From: Gambelia wislizenii
Taxonomy: Eukaryota; Chordata; Lepidosauria; Squamata; Crotaphytidae
Direction of reading: 5' to 3'
Assembly (NCBI GenBank): GCA_030847615.1
Contig: JAUMIR010000002.1
Span: forward strand, 198,445,809-198,509,808
Length of the DNA stretch: 64,000 bases
In this document: positions 47,028 through 58,390 of the stretch, in pieces
How positions within the stretch are numbered: position 1 is the first letter of the stretch
Layout of the letters: every line of letters starts with the position of its first letter
The notes under the pieces: generated by a model
Seen by the model: the letters and a program-made list of their open reading frames with translations, nothing else
What the model was told of the DNA's origin: nothing
Database searches by the model: none
Program-made: the position numbers and the translations under genes

Positions 47028-47066
47028 GTGTGTGCGCGCGCGTGTGTGTGTATACATACATACAAA
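47028..47066. repeat. TG/CG/TACA low-complexity repeat
   Basis: Alternating purine-pyrimidine run including GTGTGCGCGCGCGTGTGTGT, followed by ATACATACATAC. Such sequence can adopt Z-DNA in vitro. Confidence 0.85.
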
Positions 47067-47167
47067 ATAATGAAAAACAGGGACACTCCAGATTAAAACA
47101 GGAACCACCACCAACTAAAGCAGAAACAGACTACCCATGAAAGCAATGACAAAATAATAAATGAAAT

Positions 47168-47705
47168 AGATTTTTCTTGGTTTTTTCCCAGGCTGTGAGG
47201 CCATGTTCTGGAAGAGTTTATCTCTGATGTTTCGCCTGCATCTGTGGCTGGCACCTTCAGAAAATGGTTGGGTAGGAGTGTGTGGGGTTTATATACTGTA
47301 AGTCCCTATTGGAGAGGATATGTAAATTTGTGTAACTGAATGGTTAGTCTCTGGGTATAGAAATGCAAGGATGATTAGTGTCTGTTTGGCTAATGGTTGG
47401 CTGATGGGCCATTAGATTCTAGAAATCCCCTTTTCCCTGGGTGGAATTCCTTTGTAAGTGTTGAGTTTTTATTCTATTGTTTTTCAAAATTGGAAGCCAG
47501 ATTTTGTTTACTTTTAGGGTTTCTTCTTTCCTGTTGAAGTTATCCAGGTATGTGTGGATTTCAATAGCTTCTCTGTGCATTCTGATATGATAGTTGTTGG
47601 CCTGGTCCAGAATTTCGGTGTTTTAAAATAATATTTTGTGTCTAGCTTGGTTTATAACATGTTATGCTACTGCTGATTTTTCTGGCTGGCCCAGTCTGCA
47701 GTGTC
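47168..47705 (-). mobile_element. Penelope-like element, 3' part (left arm of inverted pair)
   Basis: The minus strand reads the C-terminal part of a Penelope-like protein of the GIY-YIG endonuclease type: KEHERHCRLGQPEKSAVA, then NTEILDQANNYHIRMHREAI, EIHTYLDNFNRKEET and VNKIWLPIL, with at least two stops. It continues into the non-coding tail ending GGCTGTGAGGCC-complement at 47168. GIY-YIG itself would lie upstream and is not present. Confidence 0.8.
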
Positions 47706-47728
47706 TCTCATGTTCCTTAAGACACATA

Positions 47729-47730
<2 letters not shown>

Positions 47731-47759
<29 letters not shown>
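47731..47759. repeat. (AG)n microsatellite at the head-to-head Penelope junction
   Basis: An AG run separates the two inverted Penelope arms. Confidence 0.95.
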
Positions 47760-47762
<3 letters not shown>

Positions 47763-47965
47763 CAGACTAGGCCAGCCAGAACTCAACACAGGGGTTCACA
47801 GTATATAAAGCTCCCACACACTCCTACCCAATCATTCTCTGAAGATGCCAGCCTCAGATGCAGGTGAAACGTCAGAAATAAACTCTTCCAAAACACAGCC
47901 TCACAGCCCAGAAAAAACCCCAAGGAAAATATATGGATGCTGGCCGTGAAAGCTTTTGACTGCAC
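47760..47965 (+). mobile_element. Penelope-like element, 3' part (right arm of inverted pair)
   Basis: The plus strand starts with TGCAGACTAGGCCAGCCAGA, the inverted counterpart of 47684-47705, then jumps to the 3' tail: CTCTGAAGATGCCAGCCTCA, GATGCAGGTGAAACGTCAG and a GTGAAAGCTTTTGACTGCAC end. It is the same tail as the left arm in opposite orientation, with an internal deletion. Confidence 0.8.
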
Positions 47966-49530
47966 AATAAATGAAATGTTGCAAAAATGGGAAAATTAAA
48001 AAACAATATATCAAGCAAAGTGAAAATATATATAAAATGCTATTAAGTGAATGCAAAAGTGCCTATAAGGTCTCCTATCACCTCCACCCCCCCCCATTTC
48101 AGTACTTTAAAAGCTAAAGCTGTGGAAATATATTGGAAGATACAGGATCGCACACATAATACTCTCAAAAGAAAACACAAAAACATGTCTATCTACCAAG
48201 CTTAAGATGCTGAGAATCAGGCATGGGGAACAGTCAGGGACAGGGCAAATTACAGCTCTCATCCTTCACCAGTCAGTCATCCTTAAATATGAAGCCTCTT
48301 ACAAGCATAACGTGTACTTAGAAGTCCTCTCCATGTATTTTGTGCAGTTTATTCCCAAGTAAATGAGCACAGATTGGATTGCATGCATTCTTTGTTATTC
48401 ACTGGATTACTCAACTACAATAGCTCTCTTAATTGTGTGTGCCCTTGATCATCTAATAAACATCTGATTGGTAATTCCTGAGGGTGGTCAGTTACAACAT
48501 AGGATTCTTGGTGGCCCAATTTACCTGATCATTGCAAGGGGGGGGCGCTCACACATCCCACTCTAGTCTTGGAGCAGGGCTTGAGCCCCATCAGCCCACT
48601 GTTCCAGGGTCTACACACACATACCTGCGCATGCACACACTCTGAAAACAGAGAAACTCAGTTGTTAAGCATCCTTCCCACACATGCATCCACAATAGGA
48701 CAAAAAGTGTTAACCAAAACAGATCTGCCATCTTGTGTCAGAAGGCTGACGTCCATGAAATGTGAGATAATCAGCAGACTGGGTTTCTTTTCTCCTTATC
48801 ACTGCTGATTAATTAGCACCAATGTTCTGAGCAAATGCCTTGCTTCAGGTCTTTAGCAGCAGGTGGCAATTACCACCTGGAGATCTCAGTGACAGCATTT
48901 ACATCAAAGCAAGACAACAGATTGGCATCTCAAAGGCAGAGCACAATGTCTTGAGCTGCAAAATGAGGAAGAGGAACCCCCTCAAAAAAAACATATAGAT
49001 CATAGGTTCACTGTCATAGGGTCCTTAAGCAGAAATTCACTAAGAAAGTCAAGGACAGTAGGAAGGTGGAATTCTTTCTCCTCTGCCCACATCCACGGTA
49101 TGTTGATGGAAACATTTTGTCTCTTGTGTTTTTTATATAGTTGCATTCCCTTTAACACACTGCCCTCTCAACAACCAATGGTGATTCAGTCCTTCAACTG
49201 AACTCCCTCAGACACCTGATTTCAGCACAACACTAGGCAGGGTTAAAATAGCTTAGCCATGTGGTCATTTAGAGCAGGCCCTCAGCTGTAGCATCCAGGG
49301 ACCTAACTGGTATGCTACTGTAATGCCTGAAGCAAATCTGGTAGCTGGGGGGTCCCAAATTTAAATGTGATGCATCCAAACTGCCATCATTTTAAATTTA
49401 ACCAGTTTAGGGAGAAAACAAAACATCATCCAAATCTTGTCAAGAATAGTTAAAAGTACAATTAATGTTATTGATTTCCATTAAGGAAACATTGGGCTAA
49501 ACATCAGTCTTAACTAATGCATGCATGTGT
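47966..49530. other. Intronic stretch with no recognised feature
   Basis: AT-rich start, then mixed sequence. A short piece near 48300-48380 resembles the GTTTATTCCCAAGTAAATGA reptile repeat, which also occurs near 58320-58390 and 40465-40505. Nothing else is recognisable. Confidence 0.45.
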
Positions 49531-49534
49531 ATGT

Positions 49535-49745
49535 GTGTGCATGCTTTCACGTTTCAAGTTACCTACCTAGCAACCCCATGAATTTCATAGGGTTTTCTTA
49601 GGCAAGGGATGGTTTTGCCAATTCCTTCCTCTCAAATATAGCCTACAGAACCTGCTGTTCATTGGTGGTCTCCCATCCAAGTACTAACCTGAGCTTATCC
49701 TGCTTAGCTTCCCAGATCAGATAGGATCTGGTGCCTTTAGGGTAT
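49535..49745 (-). repeat. 5S rRNA-derived SINE (5S-Sauria type)
   Basis: On the minus strand 49735-49641 reads a diverged 5S rRNA: GATCTGGGAAGCTAAGCAGG, then TTAGTACTTGGATGGGAGAC and a CTGTAGGC end. The first roughly 25 bases of 5S are not recognisable. The body and tail follow to 49535 with GGCAAAACCATCCCTTGCCT and AAGAAAACCCTATGAAATTC, then a diverged BovB-like end. The 5S promoter-derived head is the defining feature of the SINE3 class. Confidence 0.85.
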
Positions 49746-51009
49746 TTTATGCCCTGTCCTAACTAGCCTACATCCACTGAAATTGATGAGATTTTAACTT
49801 CTTGAGACTAATAAACCTGTCCCATTTCAATGGGTCTCTTCCAGAGAAGACTACTTAATTTAACCCATTGTGAACCACACTCTCCCCAATATTAATAAAC
49901 ATTTCATCTTATTAAAATAACTCTGAATTTTAACATTCAACTGACATTGCTATTCAAGGAGGTGCTACTTAACTCGTGGATCAAATACATATGCCACTCA
50001 TATCAAAAGAAATATCTGAGCAGCAAACAATACAGATCCAACAAAATATGATAAATTTGGAACACTAACAAGTCTTCAAAAGAAAGACACAGTCGTATGA
50101 AGAAGGCTGAGCAACCACAGACCATTTCTGAAAGGGGTTAGTAACAGGGCCTGCCCAGGATTTTTCTCCTGCCTGAAGCAGCAGCCAAGATGGCTTCTCT
50201 CCTTTCCACATACAGAAGAAGACCTGAAAGGCAGCTGAATTTTTTTCCACCCACAGTGACTGGATAGATTCCTCCACTGCACCAGGAAGCAGCCATCTAA
50301 GTAAGAAGGTGTCACTTGGCACACACAGCTCTATCCTCTCACAACTTACTGGCCATGTAATTTGCCACTTCACTCTGCCCAATGCATGGCCTGTTCCCAC
50401 ATGATTCTGTGCCAGCTTCCAAGCCCAGCCATCAACCTTCCAATTTGTATGCCCTCAGTAAAAATGATAATTTCATCTCTTGTTCTTGGAAGGGAAAATG
50501 AAGCATCACTGAGATAAAATGCTTTCAAAGATTCTTTCTTCCAGTTTTCGTGTGAAAGCAGCTCAGCTTTAGGAAGACAACTTTGTTAGAGAAAAGCAGC
50601 AAAAATAATTCATTGCTAAATGTGTGAAAACACTGTCTGTAACAAGTTTAAGCATGCCCTACAGCCTATTTCCTCAAAATATTTAGATAAGTAATCACCT
50701 GTCATTGAAGAAAAATCAACTGTCTTCATTTGACTAGCAAGAACAAATGTTTATGGCTAATATATGGCAGCAGTATACTGCTCATTATTCCCCTGTGGAG
50801 TTAGTCATTATACTTCTTCGCTTGACTAAATGAAAATGGCCCCTAGGGCTGCCTTACAGATGTGGCTGACTGATGTTAATTGGGACATTATAAACAGTCC
50901 AAGTGCAGGACAATTTGTAGCAATTACCAGTCTGGATTCTCAGTTCTATAAGTATTTTTGACTGTTCAGAAGTAGTATCAAACTATTTTTAACTATAACA
51001 AACAAGGAA
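49746..51009. other. Intronic stretch with no recognised feature
   Basis: AT-rich intron sequence. An open frame of about 110 codons on the minus strand near 50065-50400 has no recognisable motif and is probably chance. Confidence 0.45.
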
Positions 51010-51441
51010 ATGATAGATTTTCCTTGGGTTTTTTTTTTCCGGGCTGTGAGGCTGTGGTTTGGAATACAATAGTCCCTCCACATTTGCGGGGGTTAGGGTC
51101 TCGAGACCCCCGGGAGCACGGTGGAGAGGCTTTTCAGCCACCCCCCACCCTCCCACAGCCCCGCAAGGCTCTCAGCTTTGGGAAGGATGGGGGGAGCTAA
51201 AAAGCACCTTTCCCACCAACTCTCCGCTCTCCTGGGGCTTGGCTCCCACCCCACAATGGAGCCAAGCCCCAGGAGATGCCTGGCTTGCTCGCAAGCACTC
51301 CATTTAAATAGGCACCTTTCCCTTGCGTGTGAGGGAGAGAAGCTGATTTAAATGCAGTGCTTGCTGAGCAAACCGGGGAGGGGCAACTGTAGTTTTTTTT
51401 GACATTTCATCTGCATCTGTGGCTGGCATCCTGAGAGAATT
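51010..51441 (-). mobile_element. Penelope-like 3' tail (left arm), split by a MITE
   Basis: The tail begins at 51010 with TAGATTTTCCTTGGGTTTTT and CCGGGCTGTGAGGCTG, is interrupted at GGAATA by the MITE at 51067-51389, and resumes at 51392 with GTTTTTTTTGACATTTCATC and TGCATCTGTGGCTGGCATCC. It meets the right arm at about 51441. Confidence 0.75.
51067..51389. mobile_element. Tigger/mariner-like MITE inserted in a Penelope tail
   Basis: The ends CAATAGTCCCTCCACATTTGC and GCAAACCGGGGAGGGGCAACTG are imperfect inverted repeats flanked by TA (51065-51066 and 51390-51391). The uninterrupted Penelope text at 5145-5150 reads GGAATAGTTT, exactly the expected empty site. The GC-rich interior has a GCTTGGCTCC / GGAGCCAAGC inverted pair. 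Confidence 0.8.
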
Positions 51442-51575
51442 CTCTGAGGATGCCAGCCACAGATGCAGGCGAAACATCAGAAAGAAACTATTCCAGAACA
51501 TGGCCTCACAGCCCGGAAAAAAAACCAAGGAAACTCTATGAATGCAGGCCGTGAAAACCTTTGACTTCACACAAA
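51442..51575 (+). mobile_element. Penelope-like 3' tail (right arm of inverted pair)
   Basis: The plus strand carries TCTCTGAGGATGCCAGCCAC, GATGCAGGCGAAACATCAG and a GTGAAAACCTTTGACTTCAC end. It is the inverse of the left arm. The centre 51403-51480 forms a near-perfect hairpin (CTGTGGCTGGCATCCTGAGA / TCTGAGGATGCCAGCCACAG). Confidence 0.8.
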
Positions 51576-51601
51576 CAAGGAAGTGCCTCTGCTCCAAGAA
51601 T

Positions 51602-51785
51602 GGGGCCCTTTCACATTACACAATTATTGCACTATTCTTTCACTTCAACTGCCATGGCAACATCCTATGGAATCCTAGGATTTGCAGTTTGAGGAAGGAT
51701 GTTTAAAATTCTCAGCCACAGAACTACTCTAGTGCCTCTGATCAAACTATAAACCTCAGGAATCACAGTGTACTAACTGTGCAGC
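51602..51785. mobile_element. Palindromic MITE (CACACTAC family)
   Basis: Starts CCTTTCACATTACACAATTA, passes GCCATGGCAACATCCTATGG and GGATTTGCAGTTTGAGGAAG, and returns through AACTATAAACCTCAGGAATC. The right half is shorter than in other copies. Confidence 0.65.
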
Positions 51786-51865
51786 AGGATCAAAGATCTC
51801 TGACACTTGATATGTACACCCTAGAGATAAGAAGTTCAGGGTTATTTGGTTTACAAACAACAGCT

Positions 51866-51990
51866 TCAGAGGAAGGCAAAGGCAAACCCCCTCTGACTGA
51901 ATCTTGCCAAGAAAACCCTCTGGTGAGGTCACCTTGGGCTCACCATAAGTCAGAAACAATTTGAAGGCATATAACAACAACAAAATTTAA
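51866..51990 (+). repeat. SINE with BovB-like tail, 5'-truncated
   Basis: Only the 3' half is present: CTTCAGAGGAAGGCAAAGGC, AATCTTGCCAAGAAAACCCT, CATAAGTCAGAAACAATTTG and an ACAACAACAAAA tail. No tRNA-like head. Confidence 0.8.
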
Positions 51991-52032
51991 ATGTGACTCT
52001 TTGAAGCCTACACTACCATTAAAATAAAATAA

Positions 52033-52246
52033 AATCCATGTATCCATGGATTTGGCATCCACAGATTCCATCAGCCATGCTTTAATTTTTTTTTTAATTC
52101 CAAGAAGCAAACCTTGATTTTGCCATTTTATAAAAGTGATACCATTTTACTATGCCACTATATTTAATGGGACTTGAGCATCCACAGATTTTGGTATCCA
52201 CAACGGGTCCTAAAACCAAACCCCAATGGATACCAAGGACCCACTG
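52033..52246. mobile_element. Tc1/mariner-like MITE, left end eroded
   Basis: The interior matches the family (CCTTGATTTTGCCATTTTAT and TTTAATGGGACTTGAGCATC) and the right end reads ATACCAAGGACCCACTG followed by TA. The left end starts within an AAAATAAAAT stretch at GTATCCATGGATTTGGC without a clear terminus. Confidence 0.7.
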
Positions 52247-53624
52247 TATACCAAGAACTGGTTCCAGTGTAGTTCACAATAACAGAACAGCTGTAAAGAA
52301 AAAAAAATGGTTTGGTACCACATAACCAAGCCCTATGTTCATGCACTTCACTACCTCTCCTGCTTTCCTGTTTAGTGGGAAATCATGGTTTTGATTTAAC
52401 AGCAGAACTGAATAAACTAGTTTGCTGTAAATCAGAAGAGAGGGAGAGGTACAAGTCAAGAGTGTATGAGAGGAGGTACGAATGAGCGCAGAAACAGAAT
52501 GCTCATTCATGAAGCACCAAGCCATGGCTGGGCAAGCCACAGAAAACTTGATGGCAGTCAACTCTATGAGCAGTTCATACTTATACTATCAGCCATTTAT
52601 CATGCCAGATCTGTTTTTCCCTAGAAAAATGTAAATGTTATGCTATTTGCTTTTACTCGATTACTTTGCTGAATTATCTCTAGCTACTCCTTAAGAGTTA
52701 GCCTCCAGTTACAAGAGATAAATGCTGCATGAAATTCTTGGCACTGCAACCAATAGCTAAAATGTAAATTCTGTGTCTTCTCCCCAAAGAGAAGAGGGAA
52801 ATGTAGGTAATGCTAGCCTTTATATTTTGGTAAAAAATGGAGATCTGTTTCTTTTCCCCTTTGTCTCAAACACCTATGCATTCTGACATGTGCAGCACTT
52901 AACTGGAACCAGTTCATTTATCCCCCAATCTCCGTTTTAAGATTCAATTTAAATTGCAATCTCCTTCCCTAGCCTAATTTTTTGACTCTTTCATGTATTC
53001 CTCATGCCCTATTTTTACTAGCACTGACCCCAAGGATGGACAACTTGTGGCATACCAGATGTTGCTGCATTGCAACTTTCATCAACTCTGGACAATGGCA
53101 AAGCATCAAGGGAGTTACTTTCCCACATTCAAAATGCATACATTACCCATCCTTGATCTAGTTTGATAAAGCATTTGGAAGAACTCACAAGCAGGCACAG
53201 AGATTTTAAACATTTTTGTTAGCCCTCATAATCACAAAACTAATTTCAGCAGTATGTGGCTTATAACCATAACACAGAAGAAGACACATGACTTGTTTTC
53301 ACAAAACTGGTACAGCAGTTGTATAAACATCAGATGCAGCATTCATAAGTATGTGGCATCTTTCTGATGAAGTTTGAATGTTTCTTGGCAGTTTTAAATT
53401 GGCCAGGAGTGTGCAAATTACTACATAGTGGTTTACGGTTATAGATAACCTTCCATCTAACTCCACTCACAATTTCTCACATTACCTAGGATTCTACATT
53501 TCATGAGATATTTCACTTTAGGAAATTATTCTAGGAATTTAGAGTTCTTGTTCAGATACCCTTTGGAACAAATATGGGGTCGCACAAGAGGATGCAGGGA
53601 GAGGAAAGAAAAGGTTCCACTGCA

Positions 53625-53855
53625 TGTGTTGACACTGCATTGCATAACACTGCAGCTATGTGATTCCCCTTTAGCTGCCATGGCAACACCCTATGGAACC
53701 CTGGGGTTTATAGATTGGTGAGGCACTAGAACTCCTTGGCAGAGAATTCTAAATGTCCATGCCTAAACTAAAAATCCCAGGATTCCACAGGATGTTGCCA
53801 TCACAATTAAAGAGAATCATGGAACTATAATTATGTAGTTTGAAAGGGTCCTAGA
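53625..53855. mobile_element. Palindromic MITE (CACACTAC family)
   Basis: The two halves are complementary around GCCATGGCAACACCCTATGG and CACAGGATGTTGCCATCAC. The centre is GAGGCACTAGAACTCCTTGG. The ends are more diverged. Confidence 0.65.
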
Positions 53856-54267
53856 TCTAAGTTTCACTGCTCACATGATATTGGATACAACTTAAACACA
53901 TGGGAACACAAGACAGACAGACTTGTTTAGAAGGCAAATATACATTTTTCCACCTCATTTCTCTCTCATATCATGATTGGAGAAGCAGTCAGCCATTTGC
54001 CATGGAGAAGCAGCAGGAGATAAAACAACCAGTCCTCCTCTGCAATGGCTCCTCCAGTTGGGCTTAAAGACTAGAAATAAATTCAAGCTGATGCAAAATG
54101 GGCTGGAGAGGTGAACCTCTATGAGTAAGAATCATCAGATTTGAAGAGGAATAAGTACACATATATTCCTGTGACTTCCCCTGAAAAAGCTACCTCACTC
54201 CTGTCATTAGCATTTCCCTTAAAAATGCAGAGTTAGGAGTCCCCCCCCCCCCAGTTGGCCAATATAA

Positions 54268-54500
54268 CATCTTGTTGTTGTGTGCCTTCAAGTCTTTTCT
54301 GACTTCTGGCAACCCTAAGGTGAACCTATCACAAGATTTTCTTGGCAAGATTTGTTCTGAGGGGGGTTACCTTTGCCTTCTTCTGAGGCTGAGAGAGTGT
54401 TACTTGTCTAAGGCCATCCAATGGGTTTCCATGGCTATGGGGGGTTCAAACCCTGGTCTCCAGAGTCCAACACTCAAAAGCACTACACCACACTAGCTAC
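54268..54500 (-). repeat. tRNA-derived SINE with BovB-like 3' tail
   Basis: Minus-oriented, nearly full copy. CTTGTTGTTGTGTGCCTTCA is its tail end and CAAAAGCACTACACCACACT its head. It follows a run of C residues at 54241-54252. Confidence 0.85.
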
Positions 54501-54834
54501 CTCCACAAAGAATCACCCAATCACACTAACAGCAGTAAGCCATGACCCAATGAACAAGATGAAATACTAATGGACCTCACTGCCACATGATATTGCGATG
54601 GCTATTAGCACATGTGAAAAAAGAATTAGATAAATTGTTGTTGGAGAAGGTTGGGCCATGTTTATCATTAGCAAATAACCCCTTAATACCCCCAACCTCT
54701 CTTCCCCCAAACAAAAACCAGGAACACTGCTTTTTTTAAAAGCAGTGTTCACACTAGGAACTTTCCCACCACTTCCATTTCCTCCGAGCTGATGGGAAGC
54801 AGGAGATGACCCTTTCCCTAATGGAAGGGAAATA

Positions 54835-55031
54835 CAGTCAAACCCCCGTATCCACAGAATCATTATTGGTGGTTTCAGTTACGTGAGGGATACAGACCAT
54901 AGTCATCCTAGAAAATGTCTAGGCATCCTCTCTAGACATTCTCCTATGGTATGTTTTTACCAGAACAGAAACCCATTATTTTAATAGGGTTCACTGTTAT
55001 CTGTGGTTTCCAGGATCCATGGGTCTGACTG
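54835..55031. mobile_element. Tc1/mariner-like MITE with TA duplication
   Basis: The ends CAGTCAAACCCCCGTATCC and GGATCCATGGGTCTGACTG are inverted repeats with mismatches, and both are flanked by TA. The interior has TTGGTGGTTTCAGTTACGTG and ATTATTTTAATAGGGTTCAC, like the copy at 15109. Confidence 0.8.
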
Positions 55032-55492
55032 TATGTAAAAGAAAAAGAAAGCCCAGGTAATTGCTCAAGAATAAGCAGAGGTGGGTTTAAATGACAAAGC
55101 AGTAAACGGACCACTGAAAGCCGCATCTTAGTTATAACAACAAAAAAAACTTGCATCAGAAAGTGATACAAGTGCTTCACTTGAGGCTTATCAGAAGGTA
55201 AACACATAGTTACCACAGATCCCTAAAGAGGAGCACCCTTCCTTAGCTCAGGCAGTTGAACAGATTACTCACAAGGTCATGGCCAAACCCTGATTGATGT
55301 CCTCATTTGCCTCAGGAGAGAGGGACTGCATCAGAGATGCAGATTGAGGCCATCCAGGTGATGTTGGACTATTATTCCCATTAGCGCAAGGTAACATATC
55401 AAATGGTGAAAGATGATGAGAATTGACATTTCTGCACATGACTGAGCTGCATAAAGTTCTCCTCAGACTAGCATTCACACAAGTCTGCTGCA

Positions 55493-55684
55493 ACCAGCCT
55501 TTCTCAACCTTTTTATCCTAGAGGGACCCTCAAAATAATTTTCAGGTCTCAGGGAACCCCTGCATAAACAGTATTCTATATACTGCTATTGTTTTCTCCC
55601 CAAAATCACAATGTCTTGAGGAATCCCTAGCAACCCCTTGGGGAACTCTAGGGTTCCAGGGAACCCTGGTTGAGAAAAACCAGT
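55493..55684. mobile_element. hAT-like MITE (CCTTTCTCAACCTTTTT / GGTTGAGAAAAACCAG ends)
   Basis: The left end CAGCCTTTCTCAACCTTTTT is complementary to the right end CCTGGTTGAGAAAAACCAG with mismatches, and the interior repeats GGGACCCTCAAAATAATTTT- and GGGGAACTCTAGGGTTCCAG-type text. No ORF. Confidence 0.7.
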
Positions 55685-55689
55685 TGCAA

Positions 55690-57814
55690 CCATGGCTCAG
55701 GCACACAAAGTTCTTGCAAGACAAGGACTGGGCCCTGGACTATACAAGAGAGTCAACCACAGTAAAACTGATGACTTTATCAGGGACCCTCACTTGATTG
55801 TGTCTAAAAGGAGACCGGTAAAAACCATTGTTTAAATATCCTTCATATGTTTCTGGAAACACTCATTTTATTTTATTAAAAGGAGGGAGGGAGGGAGAGG
55901 AACAAAAGGAAGACAGCATTACCTTTAAGATTAAATGATTTTTACTTTAGCATGAACTTTCCTGTAAGCCATTGTGGGAGTGTTAGTACTTTTTTTTAAA
56001 AAAAGGCAGCGTTTAATAACGATTTAAATGCTTATAGAGCTCCTTTCCAACAGGTTACTTTTTTCGATGACAATTCTCAGCCTTCATTTGCTTGAAGAGC
56101 AGGGCTTCCACCTCCTCGAGCACCTGGTAGGATACACACTGAGGCCTAACCACGGACAGAGGAAGTCACTTTGTGCAGCTAAAGAACAACCACAAAACAC
56201 ATTGCAGACTTAGGGTTGTCTAGATGGTGAAAAAACTCATAGAATTCAAGAATACCTTTTGTCCCAACAAGATCCAATGGTGAGTCGCTGTATTCAGAAG
56301 GAGGGTTTTTTTAAAAATGCGGGGGAAATGCACATTTCCGCTCATTAGGACAACCGAATCACAGCGCAGCGCATTCCCAGATAAGAGTGAAAGTAGAAAC
56401 GTGATTGGTCAGATGTGTGCAAGGGTGGGCTTGCTGGCAAGGAAGTGGCCAGAAGCACCAATTTGGAGTTTTGCGGTCATGACCGTGCACTTTTTCACTG
56501 TGCTGAGGTGACCAAACAACTTTTTAAATGGCAGATTGCACTTGTGTACCTTAGAGTTACAGTTACAGGACAAGAACTTTTCCATAGCAGCACCTTTGGA
56601 ACTCTCCCCTGGCTCCGTGCAGTTCAGTTTGCCTTTGTATTTGACTAGCATCAGATAGGCAGTAAAAGAAATGTCTTCTTCTACTTGGCTTTTGAGGGGT
56701 TTCAATATCCACTCTCAAGCTGGTTTTAAAGACAGCCTCGCCTTCTAAAATTTGTTTACTTTGATACACTGTGTTGTTTTTATAGTGGTGTATCACTTGA
56801 GGGAGGAGCTTGAGGAACAAAAAAAATTCATACATGTTTTAATTAATAACTGCTAAACATTAGTGTGCCTGTTTAGTTAAAAGTGTTTCTCATTATGTTC
56901 AAAGGAGCTGATCCCCTATAAAATGTATTTACGGTAGTAACCTTAGTGCCTTTAGCTTTACTGTCAGACACAAACAGGAAGGCTTACTATTATTATTCCA
57001 ATCTTAAACATGGGGCACTGAAGATGACTGGCAATCATTACTTTCCAAGGTCCATGGCAGAAGCAAATCCAGATCTATTTCTCAAAGCCAGTGGATTACA
57101 TAAGTCAAGGTCTGGGAATGTGTACCTTTTGAGATGTTCAGCTGAAGCCCCCATCAACCATAGCCAATAAGGTTGGATGATGGGAGATGCAGCTCCTCAT
57201 CAACATCTGGAAGACCACAAAATGCTTACCCTTGAGCTCAATTGTGTTAACAAAGATTTGATGCCTCCATCATGAAGTAATTTACAGATGAACAAACCAG
57301 AGTTTCTCTTCCCTATTTATGGTCTGTTTCTCTCTCACTTCTTTTGTCAGCTCCTGTCTCAGGGTGAGCAGCTGAGGAAACATGATTTCAGTTCAGACAT
57401 AACAGTAAGCCATAACATGCCAGAGTTTATATGCTAAAAAATAGTTATGGATGGCTAACCAGCCCCAGATGGGTTATGTGGACAGATTTTTCAGCAGGCC
57501 ACCACTTGGCTTACTGTTTTGTGCTAACCCTCGCCACTGACTCTCTTCATAAGGCAGATAAAAAACGGGGGGGGGGGAAGGCTACAGAGAAGATTGGAAC
57601 TGCAATCATCAGGAGCTTGCCCAGTTCTCAGTAGCTAATACTCCAATAAAAACATAAACAGGATTATAACTGAGAAGCTGTGAGGAAAAAATCCACCATC
57701 CAAGAAGTGACAAGAGGCAAAGCATTTGGCACAGAGGAGTGCTCTCACTCCCCTCCTTGCTCTTTTTTGTATAGGTCCCTGCACTAACTGGAGCTCAAAG
57801 CAGCACCTTAAACT
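55690..57814. other. Intronic stretch with one foldback repeat
   Basis: A foldback repeat fragment lies near 57140-57225. Short homopolymer runs occur at 55990-56005 and 57569-57578. No other recognised feature; open frames of about 100 codons near 56400-56835 lack motifs. Confidence 0.45.
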
Positions 57815-58055
57815 TCACTGTTGTTGTTGTATGCCTTCAAGTTGTTTCCGACTTATGGCAACCCCAAGGCAAATCTACAGTGGGGTTTTCTTGGCAAGAT
57901 TTGTTCAAAGGGGGGTTGCCTTTGCCTTCCTCTGAGGCTGAGAAAGTGTAACTTGCCCAAGGGCACCCAGTGGCTTTCCTTGGCTGAGCGGGGGATTCTA
58001 GCCCTGGTCTTGAGAGTTATAGTCCAAAACTCACACCACTACGTCAAGCTGGCTC
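57815..58055 (-). repeat. tRNA-derived SINE with BovB-like 3' tail
   Basis: Minus-oriented near-full copy; TGTTGTTGTTGTATGCCTTC is the tail, CACCACTACGTCAAGCTGGC the head. It lies about 650 bases inside intron 1 from the CpG-rich region. Confidence 0.85.
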
Positions 58056-58299
58056 TCACTCTGCCAAAATAAATAAAAATTCACCAATTAAATTTTAAAT
58101 GCAAGATTTTAAGGGCACAGTTAAGTAGCCACTTACCTGAATCAGTCTGCAGCACTGCAACCACATCCTACCCTGAAGGTTTAGAATGAGTGTAACAAGC
58201 TACCAGCTACATGGCATCACTGCAACGTATTAGCCCGTTTCTGTTTTCTTTTAAAAGTCTCTTGAAAGGATAGCAGATTGATCAACGGGGGGGGGGGAT

Positions 58300-58390
58300 C
58301 ATATGAGATTAAACCCATAATTCTATGCCCATTTACCTAGGAGTAAGCACCTCCAAGCTCAGTGGGATTTATTCTCCATTGGCATGTGAA
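58300..58390. repeat. CCTAGGAGTAAGC-type interspersed repeat fragment
   Basis: Contains TTTACCTAGGAGTAAGCACC and CAAGCTCAGTGGGATTTATT, a very common reptile repeat whose relatives lie near 40465-40505, 46080-46130 and 48300-48380. Family not known to me. Confidence 0.45.

Noticed and set aside
49641..49735. Functional 5S rRNA gene
   Set aside because: The first part of 5S is missing, substitutions hit conserved positions, and the 3' side continues into a SINE body and tail.
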